In this document: positions 1-12,900 of the stretch, piece by piece
Layout: every line of letters begins with the position of its first letter
Position numbering within the stretch: position 1 is the stretch's first letter
Source of the DNA: Puffinus mauretanicus
Taxonomy: Eukaryota; Chordata; Aves; Procellariiformes; Procellariidae
DNA: 64,000 bases
Direction of reading: 5' to 3'
NCBI GenBank assembly: GCA_023333565.1
Contig: JAJKFH010000227.1
Span: 1,302,001-1,366,000 of the forward strand
Made by a program: the position numbers and the translations under genes
Notes under the pieces: model-generated
Told to the model about the DNA's origin: nothing
What the model saw: the letters and a program-made list of their open reading frames with translations, nothing else
The model's database searches: none

Positions 1-3000
1 AGAGAAAAGATCAAGTAGCATTCTCCAATTCATCTAACCAACATCAATGTTCCAGCTAACAGTAGACAGTGTTAGCCAGATTCTTGCCCTTTTTATCTAT
101 GAAAAGCTACATTTATCAAAATAAGCAAAAAATGTGAGGTATGGAATGCAGTTCATTGGAGGGCAGGGCTTTATTGGTTGATTGGTAAATTGAAACACAT
201 GGAAAAGTGCTACATGTAGGAACACACTGCTGACTGTATTACTCATTTTTTATTGGTTAATCTCTAATAAGAACCAGCTGGTAATAAAGGACGGAGTTCA
301 TGGGAACCCACCCTTTGTTGAAAGCGAAGTTGGTGTCAATACTAGAAACACATGAGCACAAAGAAAACAGATGTAATTGGCTTCTGGAGGTCAGGTTATG
401 TAAAGACCCCAGTGAACAGAGGTGAGGTTTTGGCTGCAGAGAATGACAGGCTAAAATAGCCATTATTTCTGTGTCTGCAAGTGTGTGTGTCTCAGAAGGG
501 GGGGGCCGTCGCAGAGACCTCCATCTTGGGTAGGAATCGGGGTTTTACAGTCCCCAGAAAACAGGGTGCTTCACCTGAAACATGCACTTACCAAATCAGG
601 GAACAATTGCTCTTTGGGGAAGGAGATTTGCAGCTTTGCCTTCAATTACATGCTAAAACCTGCTCTGAGGATTAATAGAATTAATTAATTTTTGGTAGGA
701 AAAATGGTGATGAGACCCATATTCACCTGTAGCTATTTATGATGTCTACAGCCCTGGAGAGAACAGGCTGGAGCTTCAGCACAGGTTTCAAGTTAAACAG
801 ATGCTTCAATAGTTTCTTGCACAATAATGGCTATTTCTTCAATAAGAACATAAAACCATCTTGTTAAAGCTAAAACTAATTTATAAAAAGGGCAGAGAGG
901 ATTTTTTTTTCCTCTTTTTCTCTGAGGGCAGTGGTATACATTACATAAAAAATGTTAACATAGCAGGTTAGAAATGTAAAGAATCAAAATAGCAATATCC
1001 TGGGTTTTATCAACACAGACTTTAATGGGGCATTTAAACCAAGCTCTAGCTCTCTTGCACAGAAGGAATCCTTTAAGAAGAACCTCAAGGTAGGGATCTG
1101 CTTCTTAATTTGGATTTCTCCATTCTTTCTTTAACAAGATGCCGAGCAAATGATTCACATGAGTAATGTGGGCAACAAGTGAATTTTCAGATACAGCCTT
1201 TGTTCAGAATTATTTGCCAAAAATACGACGGCCTGAGGATTGCCTGGGAGGAGTTCAGCAGCGACAATTTGAAATCCAAACGTTGTAGGTGACATTTGAG
1301 CAGTCATGTGGTGGCGACTCTGCCCTGCGGTTGGCTTGGTGTAATCCTCCGAATCAGGATTCTGTTGTGAATATTTGTGGTTTGGAGTTCAAACTTCATT
1401 TTCTTCAAACATTCTCCAACGCTCAAGTCAAATACACTCTTTACTGCCTGCAGGCTTCTTTGCTGGAATACCACTTGCAAGCAAATTCAAGAGAGACCCA
1501 AATGCAACCCAGGCGAAACCCAGATCTGATCAGCAATACTGTTTTACGTTTACACCAGAATACCTGCAGTAAGACCCTTATTCTTGGTTTATTCTCATGT
1601 GCACTGCAACAATGTCTAAAAAACCCCAGGTCCCCCAAAAGCAGGTTTTCATGGTGCAAAGAACCATTCCAGAAGGGAAAAGACCATCTTGTTCCTCCTG
1701 AGATCTTTCCAACCTGCAGAGGAAAGAAGGGTTGAGTTGCTCCATGCGTTGCAAGATGAGGTCTAGCCAAGGAGTACTAGGTAAGTGCAGGTATAGAGAA
1801 GGTACCTGAGCAAAGCTTGCTTGAGAAACCCGTTGCAGAAGCATGGCAAAAAAAAGGAAAGGAGTCTTTGGGTGATTGGCTCTAGGCCTGTACGCTGGTG
1901 TATTTCTGAAACACCTGAAATGAGGGACAGATACGTTATAAACTGTATTTGAAAGGTTTTCGTTCCTGCAAGAGCAACACAAAGGAAGGCTTTTTTGGAA
2001 AAGTGTTTGCTGCTGTTCTTTCAAAGTCAGCTTAATGCCTTAATGCCTTTCAAGAAGTAGTGGTTACCAAAAAAAAAAACAAACCCAACAAAAAGGCTGG
2101 GAAAGAATTATTAACACAAAATTCAATAACATCCCCCTGCTTTCTCGGAGGTATTGCCTGAGTGACTGCAACATTTACAAAAGGGATTCTAATCTGAAAT
2201 GAATTTGCAGCTAATTCAACCTGTAGGCTAGTGACTCTGGGATTTCCTAGATAATACAATCCAGACAGTAATGTTGATGGATGTTAAAGACTTGCCTGTG
2301 TAACTGTTGTAAAGCTCTGTCATAAGAACAAATGAGGCATTATTGCTTTAACAAAAGTAATCCCACTGCACCAGTAAATTCTGCGCTCTTTCAATATCAC
2401 ACGATTATTAGTTACAGTGACTTAGTGATGTATCTTCCCTCAAAGAGGCAACAAACACTTCACCCCTGGATTTTCCATGCAAAAAGCTCCATGCAAACCA
2501 CTCTTTCGTTTTTCTTCTTTTTTTTAACACAGAGTTAACATGTGAATTCTTTTAACACAGAATTCAATGTTGCAGGTTTTCATACCTAGATGGGCAAGCT
2601 GGAAGAAATGTGGCCAGTGCATGACAACTGGTACCGGGGTCACAGGGGCTACAAAAACAGATGGCGATTTTCATTACTCTGTATTCTGCTCCTGACTCAG
2701 CCCTCTAAGGCAGGTCAGGAGGGGTGGGAGTAAAAAACTAGCCTTAAACAGCTAAAAGAATATTTCATGTTTGGAGGACGCTGAATAAAAATGGTTTAGT
2801 GGCTGCATATTTTCCTAAAGGCTTCTATTGAAGCCACAGATATTTGGCTAACCTGGACTAGACTCTTTTCTACGTTCACCCTAGAGCTAATGTGTTTTAT
2901 GGATTTTGATTCCTGGACCAAGCCTCACTTACAGCATCCAGATTTCCATCCTTCTCTTTGCTCTTGAGTAAAATGGCCAGCCTGTCTTTTTCTTTCCTAG

Positions 3001-5150
3001 GCATCCGTACTCTCCAGCATTACCAGATATTACACCCTGCGCCCACAATCTATTTTTTCATCCAACGCTTTAGTCATCCTCTCACATATTTTATCATTTA
3101 CTCATCTTTCTCAGAGAGGAGTCCTTCAAAAAAAATTGAAATAAAGCCAAAATAACTCTTGACTTTGGTGGGAGGGAAATATTGACCAATGGTGGGGAAA
3201 AAAAATATGTTAAATTTACACACATTTTACTTATCAAGTCCTGCTGTGATATTACTGTTAAAACCCTCCTTGTAAACTTTGAGGACCGCTTCTGCTGATA
3301 ACTTCAGCATTAAAAATACCATTTTTCATGTCTGGTGGTCTTTCTGTTCCTAATGCTTTCCAGGCTTCCTTCTTTCCATCCTAGTAAGTAGCTGATGGAC
3401 TCGAGCTTTCTGATCAAACACCTACTCGTTAAATCCCAGGGGTTTTTTGTTCACTTCTCCTTTTCCTAATGCAACTGCTCTAGATACAGCCCTATTCAAA
3501 GAGCTTTAAAAAGGGATAATCTAACCCAATTTTTCCAGCTGAGAATTCTGCTGGCAGAGGACATTTACCAAGCGGTTGCAATTGCTTGTAGGGCTTTCCA
3601 GCTGAAATTGCTTGTAGGACTTTCCAGCTCTAATCGAGGCCTGGGATAGGTTTGGTTCGTGATGGGAAGAGCCACCCTGGTGCTCTGCTTGTCCTCGACA
3701 TGGTCCAACCGGTACCAGGGCTGAACGTTAAGCAGTTTTGCATGTGTTGGGCTACAGCAAGAGCCAGAAGAGGCAGTGGTGTAACCAGTTCCCCAGCTCC
3801 CCTCCCCATACCAGAGATAACTTGGCTGAGCGAGGGTGAACATGGCCCTCACTGTGAGTAACACTGTGGTTTAGAAAATAATGTTGGACTATCTAGGAAA
3901 AATCACACTTATTAGGAGTCTGTCTCGAACCTGCCTTTGTGCCAAAGGTTAATGAGGAGCGGGCGGGGAGGGGGACAGGCACCTGATCTTCCATGATTAA
4001 TCTGACAAACGTCTTTCTGGCTTCTGTCCAGTTCCTTGTGGAGATACGGCTCTTGGATATGTTCAAAATGACCTACTTTTCACTACTGGCCAGGATTTTG
4101 CTGCTTTGTTGTTATTGTTGGATTTGCTGCTGCTTTTGATATTGTTGCGCATGAGATTTTTGTCCTGTGGCAGATGACTGGCCTTGTTGTCTTTGAGTAC
4201 AGGACGTCTCAGAGCGCTCACGTGCTGATAGCGACAATAAAGCATTGCATCTTGAGGGATCTATCCTCTGAAGCTCTCAAAAGGGTTTAAAAACTCTTTT
4301 TTTTTTTTATTTTCCCAGTGCTGTGCCCAGTAAGTAAGCCCTATGCAGAGCTCCCAGGGCTTTCTCTTTCACCTATTTGCTCCTAGTGTGGGATGGGCAG
4401 ATGTTTGATGTTCATCATCACCAGCGTAAGGCAGGAAGTGAAAGATAATCACACCCAACGGAAGCCACCAAAGAACCTGGCCCAGACACATGGTTTAATG
4501 AATGACCAATGTACTACTCAGGAACATGGCCTCCTCCTCCCACCCGCTCCCCAAACCAGGTCAGGTCTACCCCGATTCGACTCCAGTTTCCCATGCCACA
4601 GGAAGGACAGAGCAGGTATCTCTGTGCTCAGACCAGCTCAGGTCAGCTTCAGCAACCATGCCAAACTACATGTTTGCTGTCTCACATTTTTAAAAACATA
4701 GTTTTGGAGAGAATAAGATCCCTGTTTCACTCCCACCTGCTGTGCTCTCCAGGACCAGTTAGCTGAACCCCATGTATCTCCTGCACCAATAAATATGCCA
4801 TGGGCGAAGGATGCTGCTGTTCCTGGAAAAAACTTCAGCTCAGGGGGTAACAGGGACCCTTTCTGCAGCTGGCATTACTCTGAAGCTCGGACAGCTAATT
4901 TTTTGTGTCCTGCTTTCAGCAATAGGGATTTTGACGTGTGCTGAAAATAGGTTTGGGACTTGACTATATGGGTTTCCATCTTGCTAAATACGACCACAAA
5001 CACATATAAAATATGTAGCAAGATAACTTAGAGAGTTAGCAAGCAGCAGAGAGCATAGGCTCATTTAAGATGTTACAGACAAGTCTACAAATCTGTTAAG
5101 CCAGAAGAAGCCTCAGGTAATAAGTGCATTAGAGGACCATGGAGAAATTG
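1..5150. other. Unique non-coding sequence, no gene found
   Basis: No frame here encodes a recognisable domain, and the longest (about 1289-1735 + and 1578-2024 -) overlap each other on opposite strands and open with GTG or TTG. Small local duplications are the only structure: TTTTAACACAGA occurs at 2522-2533 and 2550-2561, and a 24-bp unit is repeated at 3580-3629. An 8-G run lies at 498-505. It reads as ordinary intergenic or intronic DNA. Confidence 0.6.
3580..3629. repeat. Short tandem duplication, 24-bp unit x2
   Basis: A unit beginning AATTGCTTGTAGG and ending TTTCCAGCT occurs at 3580-3603 and again at 3606-3629, with one G/A difference and a 2-base linker, so the period is 26 bp. It is a recent local duplication by replication slippage or end joining. 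No function is implied. Confidence 0.85.
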
Positions 5151-5199
5151 TGAAATGTAACCCAGAACCGATAGATAGATAGGCAAGTGAATATGCTTA

Positions 5200-5740
5200 A
5201 TGCTGGTTTTTCTATCGGACATGTCATTTCCAATTTACTAGGGAAGTAGATCATTATTTATCACCTGTTAAATGCAAACATGAAGGAAAGGCAAAGGTCT
5301 GTAGATGTCTCTTCACTAGCCCAGCAAAGTTGATGGCTCTTTAGTCATGTTTGAAACTAAAATAGTATTTTCTTCAAATGCTGCCTTTGCCAAATGCAAA
5401 GTGAACTGACATCTGCTTGGCTAGAGTTGGGGTCACATATGAAGCAGTGCCTAAACTGAACAAATATTTCCAATTAAAAAAAAAAAGAAGGAAATGAAAA
5501 GAAAATCATTAACCTTTTGTCATTAGCATTAGCTGTTCTTTAAGCTGCTCAGCAGTTTGAATTAGTGCACCTGCCAAAATAAGCACCAAGTGTTGTTACC
5601 CTCTTAGGGACAGCCCTGTTCCATAAATCACAGCATTTCAATGACAGCTAAATGTGTTTTATATCATATAGAGAGCCTGTGTTTATGAATGTGAGATAAA
5701 AAGGGTTTAACCAGTGCAAACACTAAGACTACTGTATGCA
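5200..5740. promoter_or_regulatory. Candidate conserved non-coding element (enhancer-like)
   Basis: This AT-rich but non-repetitive block is dense in homeodomain-type cores, for example TCATTATTTATC near 5249, GTCATTAGCATTAGC near 5519-5533 and GAATTAGTGC near 5557. It has no low-complexity drift and no open frame, a texture typical of vertebrate developmental enhancers. That is pattern recognition only; I could not align it to another genome. The edges are approximate. Confidence 0.3.
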
Positions 5741-7120
5741 GTCTGGCTCTCTCTCACGATTTTTTCCCCCTTTTTCTTAAATGTGATTTCTATCGCCCAT
5801 GCACATGCCTATCTCCTAGTTTTCTGCCAGTTTTGTCTGTAGTTGATTTTCCTTCCATTTCTTTCTGTTCTGAAGTGCAGCACTGACTACATAATTCCAG
5901 TAAGTGTCCAGCTGGAAGGAGGGGGGATTTGGAGAAATTAATTCTTTGTATGTTCTTTATATCTTCAGCTGAAGACATAAAGATATGGCCTTATTCTTTT
6001 GTGAACATGTGTGTTTTGCGGAGTTAAGTCTTGTGCTATTCACACCCTTGCAAAAATCCAGCGACAGGGTAGATCCCCCCTGTTTTCAGTGCTTGAGGTC
6101 TTAATTCTTCACTTTTTGTCCATAGACAACATTTCTGTGGTACTTCAGTATGAGAAGGGAAACTGCAAAAATGAGATGCACTTGTGTGTGCAGGCAATTA
6201 AGAGACTTATTAGAGAGAACAAATCTTATAGAGTCTGTTACCAAGTTTCCCAATTGCACAAAAAACCCGTTGACTCCCAGGGATGATGAAATGTAGATTA
6301 CTGAAGTTCTGAAAGTGTCCAAAGACCCTGGAATGTCTCAGGTGTCTGTTTTTTACCCTCACTATTGCAAAGCATCTTATAACAAGGACATGTTGTAATG
6401 TACCTATAACCTGAGCCTGCTTTGCTATTTTCTCCTGTGATAGCAAATTCACCTGCATAGCCCTGACATCAGTTACCACTTGGCCAAGGACTAACTATTG
6501 TAAAATGAAATGATTAATAAGAGTTTAAATTTGGGCTTTTATTCAAACTGCCCATTTTTTGTAACCAGCTCAGTTTCTGTTTATCACTTGGAGCATCACT
6601 CTGTGAGATTATGGTTTAAGCCATCAGCTAAGGTAGTGACAACAAATCCAAAAAAACAAACCAAAGGGTTTGTGAGTAGTGCAGGCAATTCATGATAGAG
6701 CAACCACTGACTCATTATTTATAAAGAGTCTCCATGTAAATAGATGAGAACACTGTAATTTTCACTTGTATTCCAGTGCTATATTCAAAGGCCTATAATT
6801 TATTCTAACTAACTGAATTTAAATCCCTTGGAAAAGCATCACGAGAGCGTGCACATAGAAACCACTTGCTGTCTACGGCAGGAAACAATCTTCATGGATG
6901 TCTCCCTGAATTCGTTCCAGAACAATATATGGAGCTGAAATGATTAAATGATTCATTTTCATTGCAGTAAAGGTGGATGAATAAAAAAGGTCAGATAGAA
7001 GGCAGAGATTAAGTTAACATTGAAGTCTAGTAGAAGAATGAGACTAAAATGTAGAAGAGAAGTATTTCTCTGTTAGAGGTTGTGTGTGTGAATTTGGTTA
7101 AGTCTCATTGCAAGAAATCC

Positions 7121-7160
7121 TATCCCCATGGAGTTTTGCCATTGAAGTCAGTGAAATTCA
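7121..7160. repeat. Old amniote interspersed-repeat remnant (CATTGAAGTCAATGG type)
   Basis: The stretch reads CCATGGAGTTTTGCC followed by ATTGAAGTCAGTGAAATTC. This resembles a degraded motif that recurs in sauropsid genomes, in which 'attgaagtcaatggga' and 'gttttgccattgacttc' alternate. I recognise the signature but cannot name the family with certainty. A library search is needed to assign it. Confidence 0.4.
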
Positions 7161-7879
7161 GCTGCATCTCTCATTAGCACAGCCCCTACTTTGGAGGTGA
7201 TTTGGTGGTAAGGATCTCAGATGGGTTCCACACCTGGACTGAAAGGACACCATCCTCCAGAAGGGGTAGGAACATAAAACCAACAGTGATGGCCAGCAGA
7301 TTTTAAACAGCTATGCTTTAATTTGCTCATTTCAGATGGAGTAAAAAAATTCTGTGAGCTGGTATAAAAATTCACAGGCATGTCGTATGGATGGCTGGTT
7401 TCCTCTTCCAAGAAGAATATTGCTGGGAATCGCAGCCGCTGCTATATGTCATTCTTCTCTTGAGTAATACTGTTGTGTCGGGACCGTGGCCCCTTCAGCA
7501 AAGTGGGCACAAATGCCAATTCCTACAAGAGATTTGCCACCCAGCTGAGCTCTCTCATAACAATAGTGACTTTTCTACGCCCTATATTTGTCAATAATTT
7601 CTGCTCATGAGCTCGGTCATTTCTTTGTGGCTAGGGAAAGTTGTAGACCTTTATCAAATGCAGCTCCCAGCCCTGCAAGATGAGGTCTGCTTTTCATTGG
7701 AAAGGCTTACAGAAAGCAAGGAAGTGCCTGAGCTGTGCCCAGCCCTCCTAGGCAAATTCCTTGCCACCTCAGATGTTAATTCCTAGAAACTCTATTGTCA
7801 AGAGCGATAGTCCTGCGAGCTCTGCTGAGCTGCAGATCTTGGAGAGGGTTAGAGACATTTTCTGCTGCAGTCATTTGGA

Positions 7880-8040
7880 ACGGCTCTGTGTTACTGCAAT
7901 CTCCATTACAACACAATAACAGGAAACGTTTCAGTGGCCTCTACAGTACTTGGCATATTATTTCATTTTAATGCTCGTATTGTTTGAGCATTAATAAAAC
8001 TGGAAACTGTGATATAATTAAATCCATTCTTCCTACAGAG
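7880..8040. promoter_or_regulatory. Candidate conserved non-coding element with a 9-bp inverted repeat
   Basis: An AT-rich unique block with clustered ATTA/TAAT cores runs from about 7900 to 8020. Inside it TTAATGCTC (7968-7976) and GAGCATTAA (7986-7994) form a perfect 9-bp inverted repeat around a 9-base spacer, so two identical homeodomain-like half sites face each other. No coding potential is seen. The regulatory role is inferred from texture alone. Confidence 0.28.
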
Positions 8041-9900
8041 AAGATGACTGTCTAAGATAGTGGCAAGAGCAGCAGACTCACATGTCGCCTGGAGAAGAGA
8101 GCGTGTTCCCCTTGCCAAGGCACAGCATACACGTGCTTGGTTTTATATCCTTCTGCATAAAAAGAGCTCCAGTTGAGAGCTGGAGACCTCTTGTACCTCT
8201 GGATCCAGAGCTGCAAGACTTTATTGCTTGAGCTATAAGATTATCCTGTTAGACCAAAGGATAAACCGTTCTCACTATGCGCAACATGAGCCTCTCATGG
8301 GATAAGATTTTAGACACAGAGACCAAATAACTGATAGTGCCATGGCTCATTTGAACTGGCTGAACTAAATATCTGAAGTGTATCTTTATATTTGAGGGGC
8401 AGGATCGGGAAGATAGCAGCCTGGAAATCTCTGTGCATCTTTCAGACGCTGCAACACCGAATGAGGCACTGCTGTGGCTGTTGCCTCCGCCTGCACCAGG
8501 GATGCTCGCACAGCCAGCTGCTCCAGTTGTGCGCACTCGCTCCAGCTGACCGCAGCGTGATGCCCATCCCCGTATCTCCAGTCAGGATCACAGGTCCAAT
8601 CCAGCTTCCAGTTAAACTCACGTATGTCAGCGTAGTAACCAAGCAGATGATGTAATATCTCTCCAAACTGAGTCAACAAAGTCCCTTGTGTATCCAGTCC
8701 CCTTTGCTGTACCCTCGGTATTTTTTAGAATTTTTGCGGCGACCAAGGAAATGTGTTTCCTGTAATGTAATGAAGATTTTCCTTTGGCCATGCCTGGCGT
8801 TCGCTCCCTTGCAATAGTCCAGCTGTAATTAAATCTCTTCTAAACTTCTAATGTGCCCTCATGACTCTTGGTTGGAATACTAGGAAAAAGATAGACACCT
8901 TCTCCAGTGTTGCAATCTACAAATTAGCTCAGAAAATTCCTGCTTCGAGGAATACCACAGGTCATTAATTGTTAAACTGATATCTTAAAAATGTTGATGA
9001 TATTAAAACCATAAAGAACATCCTGTGTTCAGCAACCCTTATTGGAGATACTCATGGAAGGCTCCTAGAAACACTTTTTTTCCAGTTCAAGAAGTTATTA
9101 GTGAACTGGTTAGACCACAAAGATTTAAATCAGGAATTGTGAAATATTGCTATGAAATAACATTATAATGCAAGTTTTCAGATTTAATCCCATACAGTAA
9201 GTGTCTCACCATATAGCTTTAAACACTAAAGCAATCTTTCCGTAGCCATCAACTTATACAAAATTTTCAGGAGAGTAATTTTCCTCCTTCTATGCTATCA
9301 CTTCGAAAAATGGGTCTGCATAGTGCACTTTCCAACCTAATTGCTCTTAGGGAAGGACAAGAAAAGAAAGATTATAACAGCTGTTAAAATTCTTCTTCTA
9401 TTAGTGAAATTTAACAAACAAACAAAAAAGTGAAAATGGATTTGTATATGATATATATATTTAACTCCAGCTGCAGATTTTGTAGTGCAGATCTAAACTT
9501 CCCCGTTTCCCTGGAAAAGTTCAGAGCTCGGGGGAGGAGAGCAGGGAAGAGGGTGAATGGCTGACCAAGTTGCTCAAGGTAATTTTAAACCCAAATATCT
9601 GTTAGATATATTTTCAGTTCACACGCCTTGTTTTCCTATTTCTTAGTCTACTGCATACTAGGAGAGACATTAGAGGGAAAGGAGGAACACTCAGAGCTTC
9701 AAAAATAGTGAGCAATTTGGGGACAACTGAGGTACATCTAAACTGGGCTGCTCGTTCTGCTTCTGCAAATCACCTTCCCAACGTCGGCCAACTGGAAGCG
9801 TTTTCCTCCCTTTCCACACCTATGGCAGGGAGCTAAGGTGGTTCTGGCTCGTTTCTTCCCCCTCTTACACTCACGGGAAATGGAAACTCTCGACCCAGTA
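8041..9900. other. Unique non-coding sequence
   Basis: Frames at 8249-8679 exist on both strands at once, which is a composition effect of a locally GC-richer patch (about 8390-8590), not a gene. A short TA dinucleotide run lies near 9447-9462. I see no RNA gene, promoter or mobile element. Confidence 0.55.
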
Positions 9901-9903
9901 TTG

Positions 9904-9998
9904 GGTTCAAATCAATTTACACCGAGAGGTGTAACACTGATCACAACCTCCTCCATTGATTTCGGTTGACTTGGGATTTCACGCTGAAGTTCTGGCCA
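9904..9998. repeat. Old amniote interspersed-repeat remnant (TTTACACC / CCATTGATTTC type)
   Basis: AATTTACACCGAGAGGTG is followed by CTCCATTGATTTCGGTTGAC and ends near GAAGTTCTGGCC. Sauropsid genomes carry many copies of a similar string (roughly 'tccattgacttcagtggagttacacc ... gaggatctggcc' in sense). The match is by memory of the pattern, so family and orientation are left open. Confidence 0.4.
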
Positions 9999-12900
9999 AA
10001 AAACCACCCTGTTTAATTCAAGTTAACTGTCAACTTCTGCTCCCTTCTGTGGCTTTCAAGATGTAGCCATTTCACAATATCTCATCCCAAACCTTTGCTT
10101 AAATGTCAACAGCCGCCTTTGTTGGCTACCCATCTAGTCAGAAGTTAAATTCTCTTCTGACCATGGTTTTAGGGATAGCATATATTTTAGACTGCTGTCA
10201 TCAACAGGTCCAAGGAGTTGGAAGAAGATTTTCTTTGGTGGAAGCCAGTTAAAAACCTGCAATGCAGCACAATGTGGATTTTCAAAAAGCCTATAAGGTA
10301 GAAAAAAGTAAGTTTGTCCTGTTTTTGATGGGGAAACCAAGAGGAATCCAGGCGTTCCTCCTGACTTCACTGTGAACTACATGCAGCAAAAGGTTACAAA
10401 ATTGGAAGTGGGGGGAAAGATCAGAGGTTAAGGAGCTCATATTTCTACATAACATGACCTTATCTCAGTGGCAACTCAATTCTCATGATCTGCTGCTGTG
10501 TTCTCACAAAGATAAGTCTTCTAAAGACACAGAAGAGTGTTTTAGCAAGGAAAACAGGAGACTGCGCTCACAGCAGTTTCTTTGAAAGGTTCCCCTGCCT
10601 GTGAGTTACAAGATACTGTACTTAAAATGTCAAATCAAGCAATCTGTTCTGAAAGGAAAATTACCAAAGCAATCACAGACCTTGATTTCCTCTAGACTCA
10701 TGGAGTACAGACAAAATTATGAAAATCGCTTGGCCACCCAGAGCCTTAATGTTGAAGTCCCAGGTCAAGGAAAGCTCAAGCAATTAGCCTGCTGCGCTAA
10801 TGACATGCCTGTTTGATATAGTAGCTGAATAGCACCCTGATTGCCTATAATATGATTATGCACATTTTGGGTTGCCTTAAAAAAATTTGATGCCTTGGAA
10901 AAATAGACTCTCATTTCTCTGGCATTTCTGAAAGACCTCTGTTTCCTGAAAAGCCAAGGGCATATTTCAGCTCCTTATGTTTCCACAAATATGTTATTAG
11001 ATTCACTCACTGACCTACCTTTAATGAGTAGAAGATGTCATTGTTGAGAAAGATATTAAAATACAGTAGCATGAAAATGTCGCCCCATCACAAAGCTGTC
11101 ATAATTCACAGGGCCAGTTTCTCTTCACGTCCCACTAAAAAAACATAAGAAGGTGAAAGAAGATTGCTCCAGGCTGGATATCCTTAGTAATCCAGTTACT
11201 GAATACACAAGGTAAATTCTGATGATCAGAAAAACCATCCCTTTCCCCCCGCCTTATAAAGAACTCAAATTTTGAGCTGATCTGTCATTTCTGAAAAGTT
11301 CAGATGCATTTTAATTTTCTTTTTATTCCTGTGTGACATAATTCTTCCTTCTGGTTGGTACTAAAATGGGTGGCATTGAGTAGGGCAGGAGCAGGATTAG
11401 ACTCAAACTTTCTGGATGCTCAACATCCTAATGAAAATCTCTGCAAGGTCACCCATAGCTGTCCCACTCTGCCATGCCGGAGACTGTGATTTACAGCCAA
11501 ATGAAAAAAGAAGCAAGGAAAAGACATCTATTCTCATTGAGACGTACAGCCAAAACATACCAAGCAGGCACACAGCAAAAAATGTGTTACTGCAAGGATA
11601 TGTCCAAAAGACACCTAAGCACTCATCAGTCTATGGTCAGAAGCTTATTTGTTGGTGATATGTTGAATTAATGTCACAGGTAAAGCAGGCTAGAAATCTG
11701 AGGACAAACAACAGCTTGAGATATTCAGTATTTTTGCAGGACCTGGGGACAAAGAAGCCAGTGACACAGCTGAGACTGGAGCAGCACAAATGTGAGATGA
11801 AAAAGGGGATGGAAAAAAAAAATCCCAAACCTAATTCAATATTTGGTTTGGGAGGTGATCTGGCTTCTTTTAATCTAGAGCTGTTTGCATATTCTGACCA
11901 GTGGGACCATCACTCTCTTCAGCTGTGCCATAAAGCAGGGCTTGTAGCGTTTGGGGCAAAACCGCAGCGGTTACCTGCACCTACTGAGCGCTGACTCTGG
12001 AACCAGGTCAGGCTCCTCCAGTTCGGGGCATTTCAGCTTTTTTCCTGGCATTATGTCCCTGACAGTCTAATCTCAGGCAGGACTATTTATTGACATTAAA
12101 AAAAGAAAATCCCCTCTTTAGAAAGAGGAAAGGGAAATCTAGAGGTGATTAATACCGTGGGTCTCGTGTACAATGACTGCCTGTGTCTCACAAATGCACC
12201 AACGAGATTTAAAGCTGATACTTTTTGGTTTCCCAAGGAGAGGACTGGGAGCTTGGGAAAGCTCCTGACCATCTTCATACATATTCAGCGTTTCTCTTTG
12301 TTTTCTGATGAAGGGATAGGCTCTGTCCTCGGACTTTTGAATGGTCCCTTGACACCAGCCCTGGAGATTTTTTTTTAATTAGGCCAGCCTGGAATGATTT
12401 GAATTTGGATCCAGTACTGACAGTGTAGCTCCTTGGTTTAAAAGGGGTTTTAACCTAAAAGGAAGCGGAAATCTTATATAAATTTGCTTCTGCGATTTGA
12501 AAGTTTTTTTCATTCAAAAAACTTTCTTTCCTTCCATTTCTCCCTTTATTTCTGCTGCTCCTGGAGATTATCAACAGAGTTTGTCAGCAAGAAGGAGGGG
12601 GGAGAACACCAGCAAAAAAAGCACATGAAAACTTTCAAAGCATTTTGCACTAGACTTTCAGCTGATATTAATAGATGTTTATGTTAACATTTATACCCTA
12701 TGCTCCACTTTCAGATGTGACATTAGCAACTGATACACCTCTGGCTTCCCTGGGGTGCTGCGTCAGCTCTAAAGCAGTGGGCGAGGGTTTGTGTGTGTCC
12801 CCCGTCTCAGGGTGAGACACGATCCCCCGTCCCCGCTGCCAGCCGAGCTACATCCACCCCAGGAAAGGTCCCACCACTCCATCAGTAAGGGCTCCCAAGA

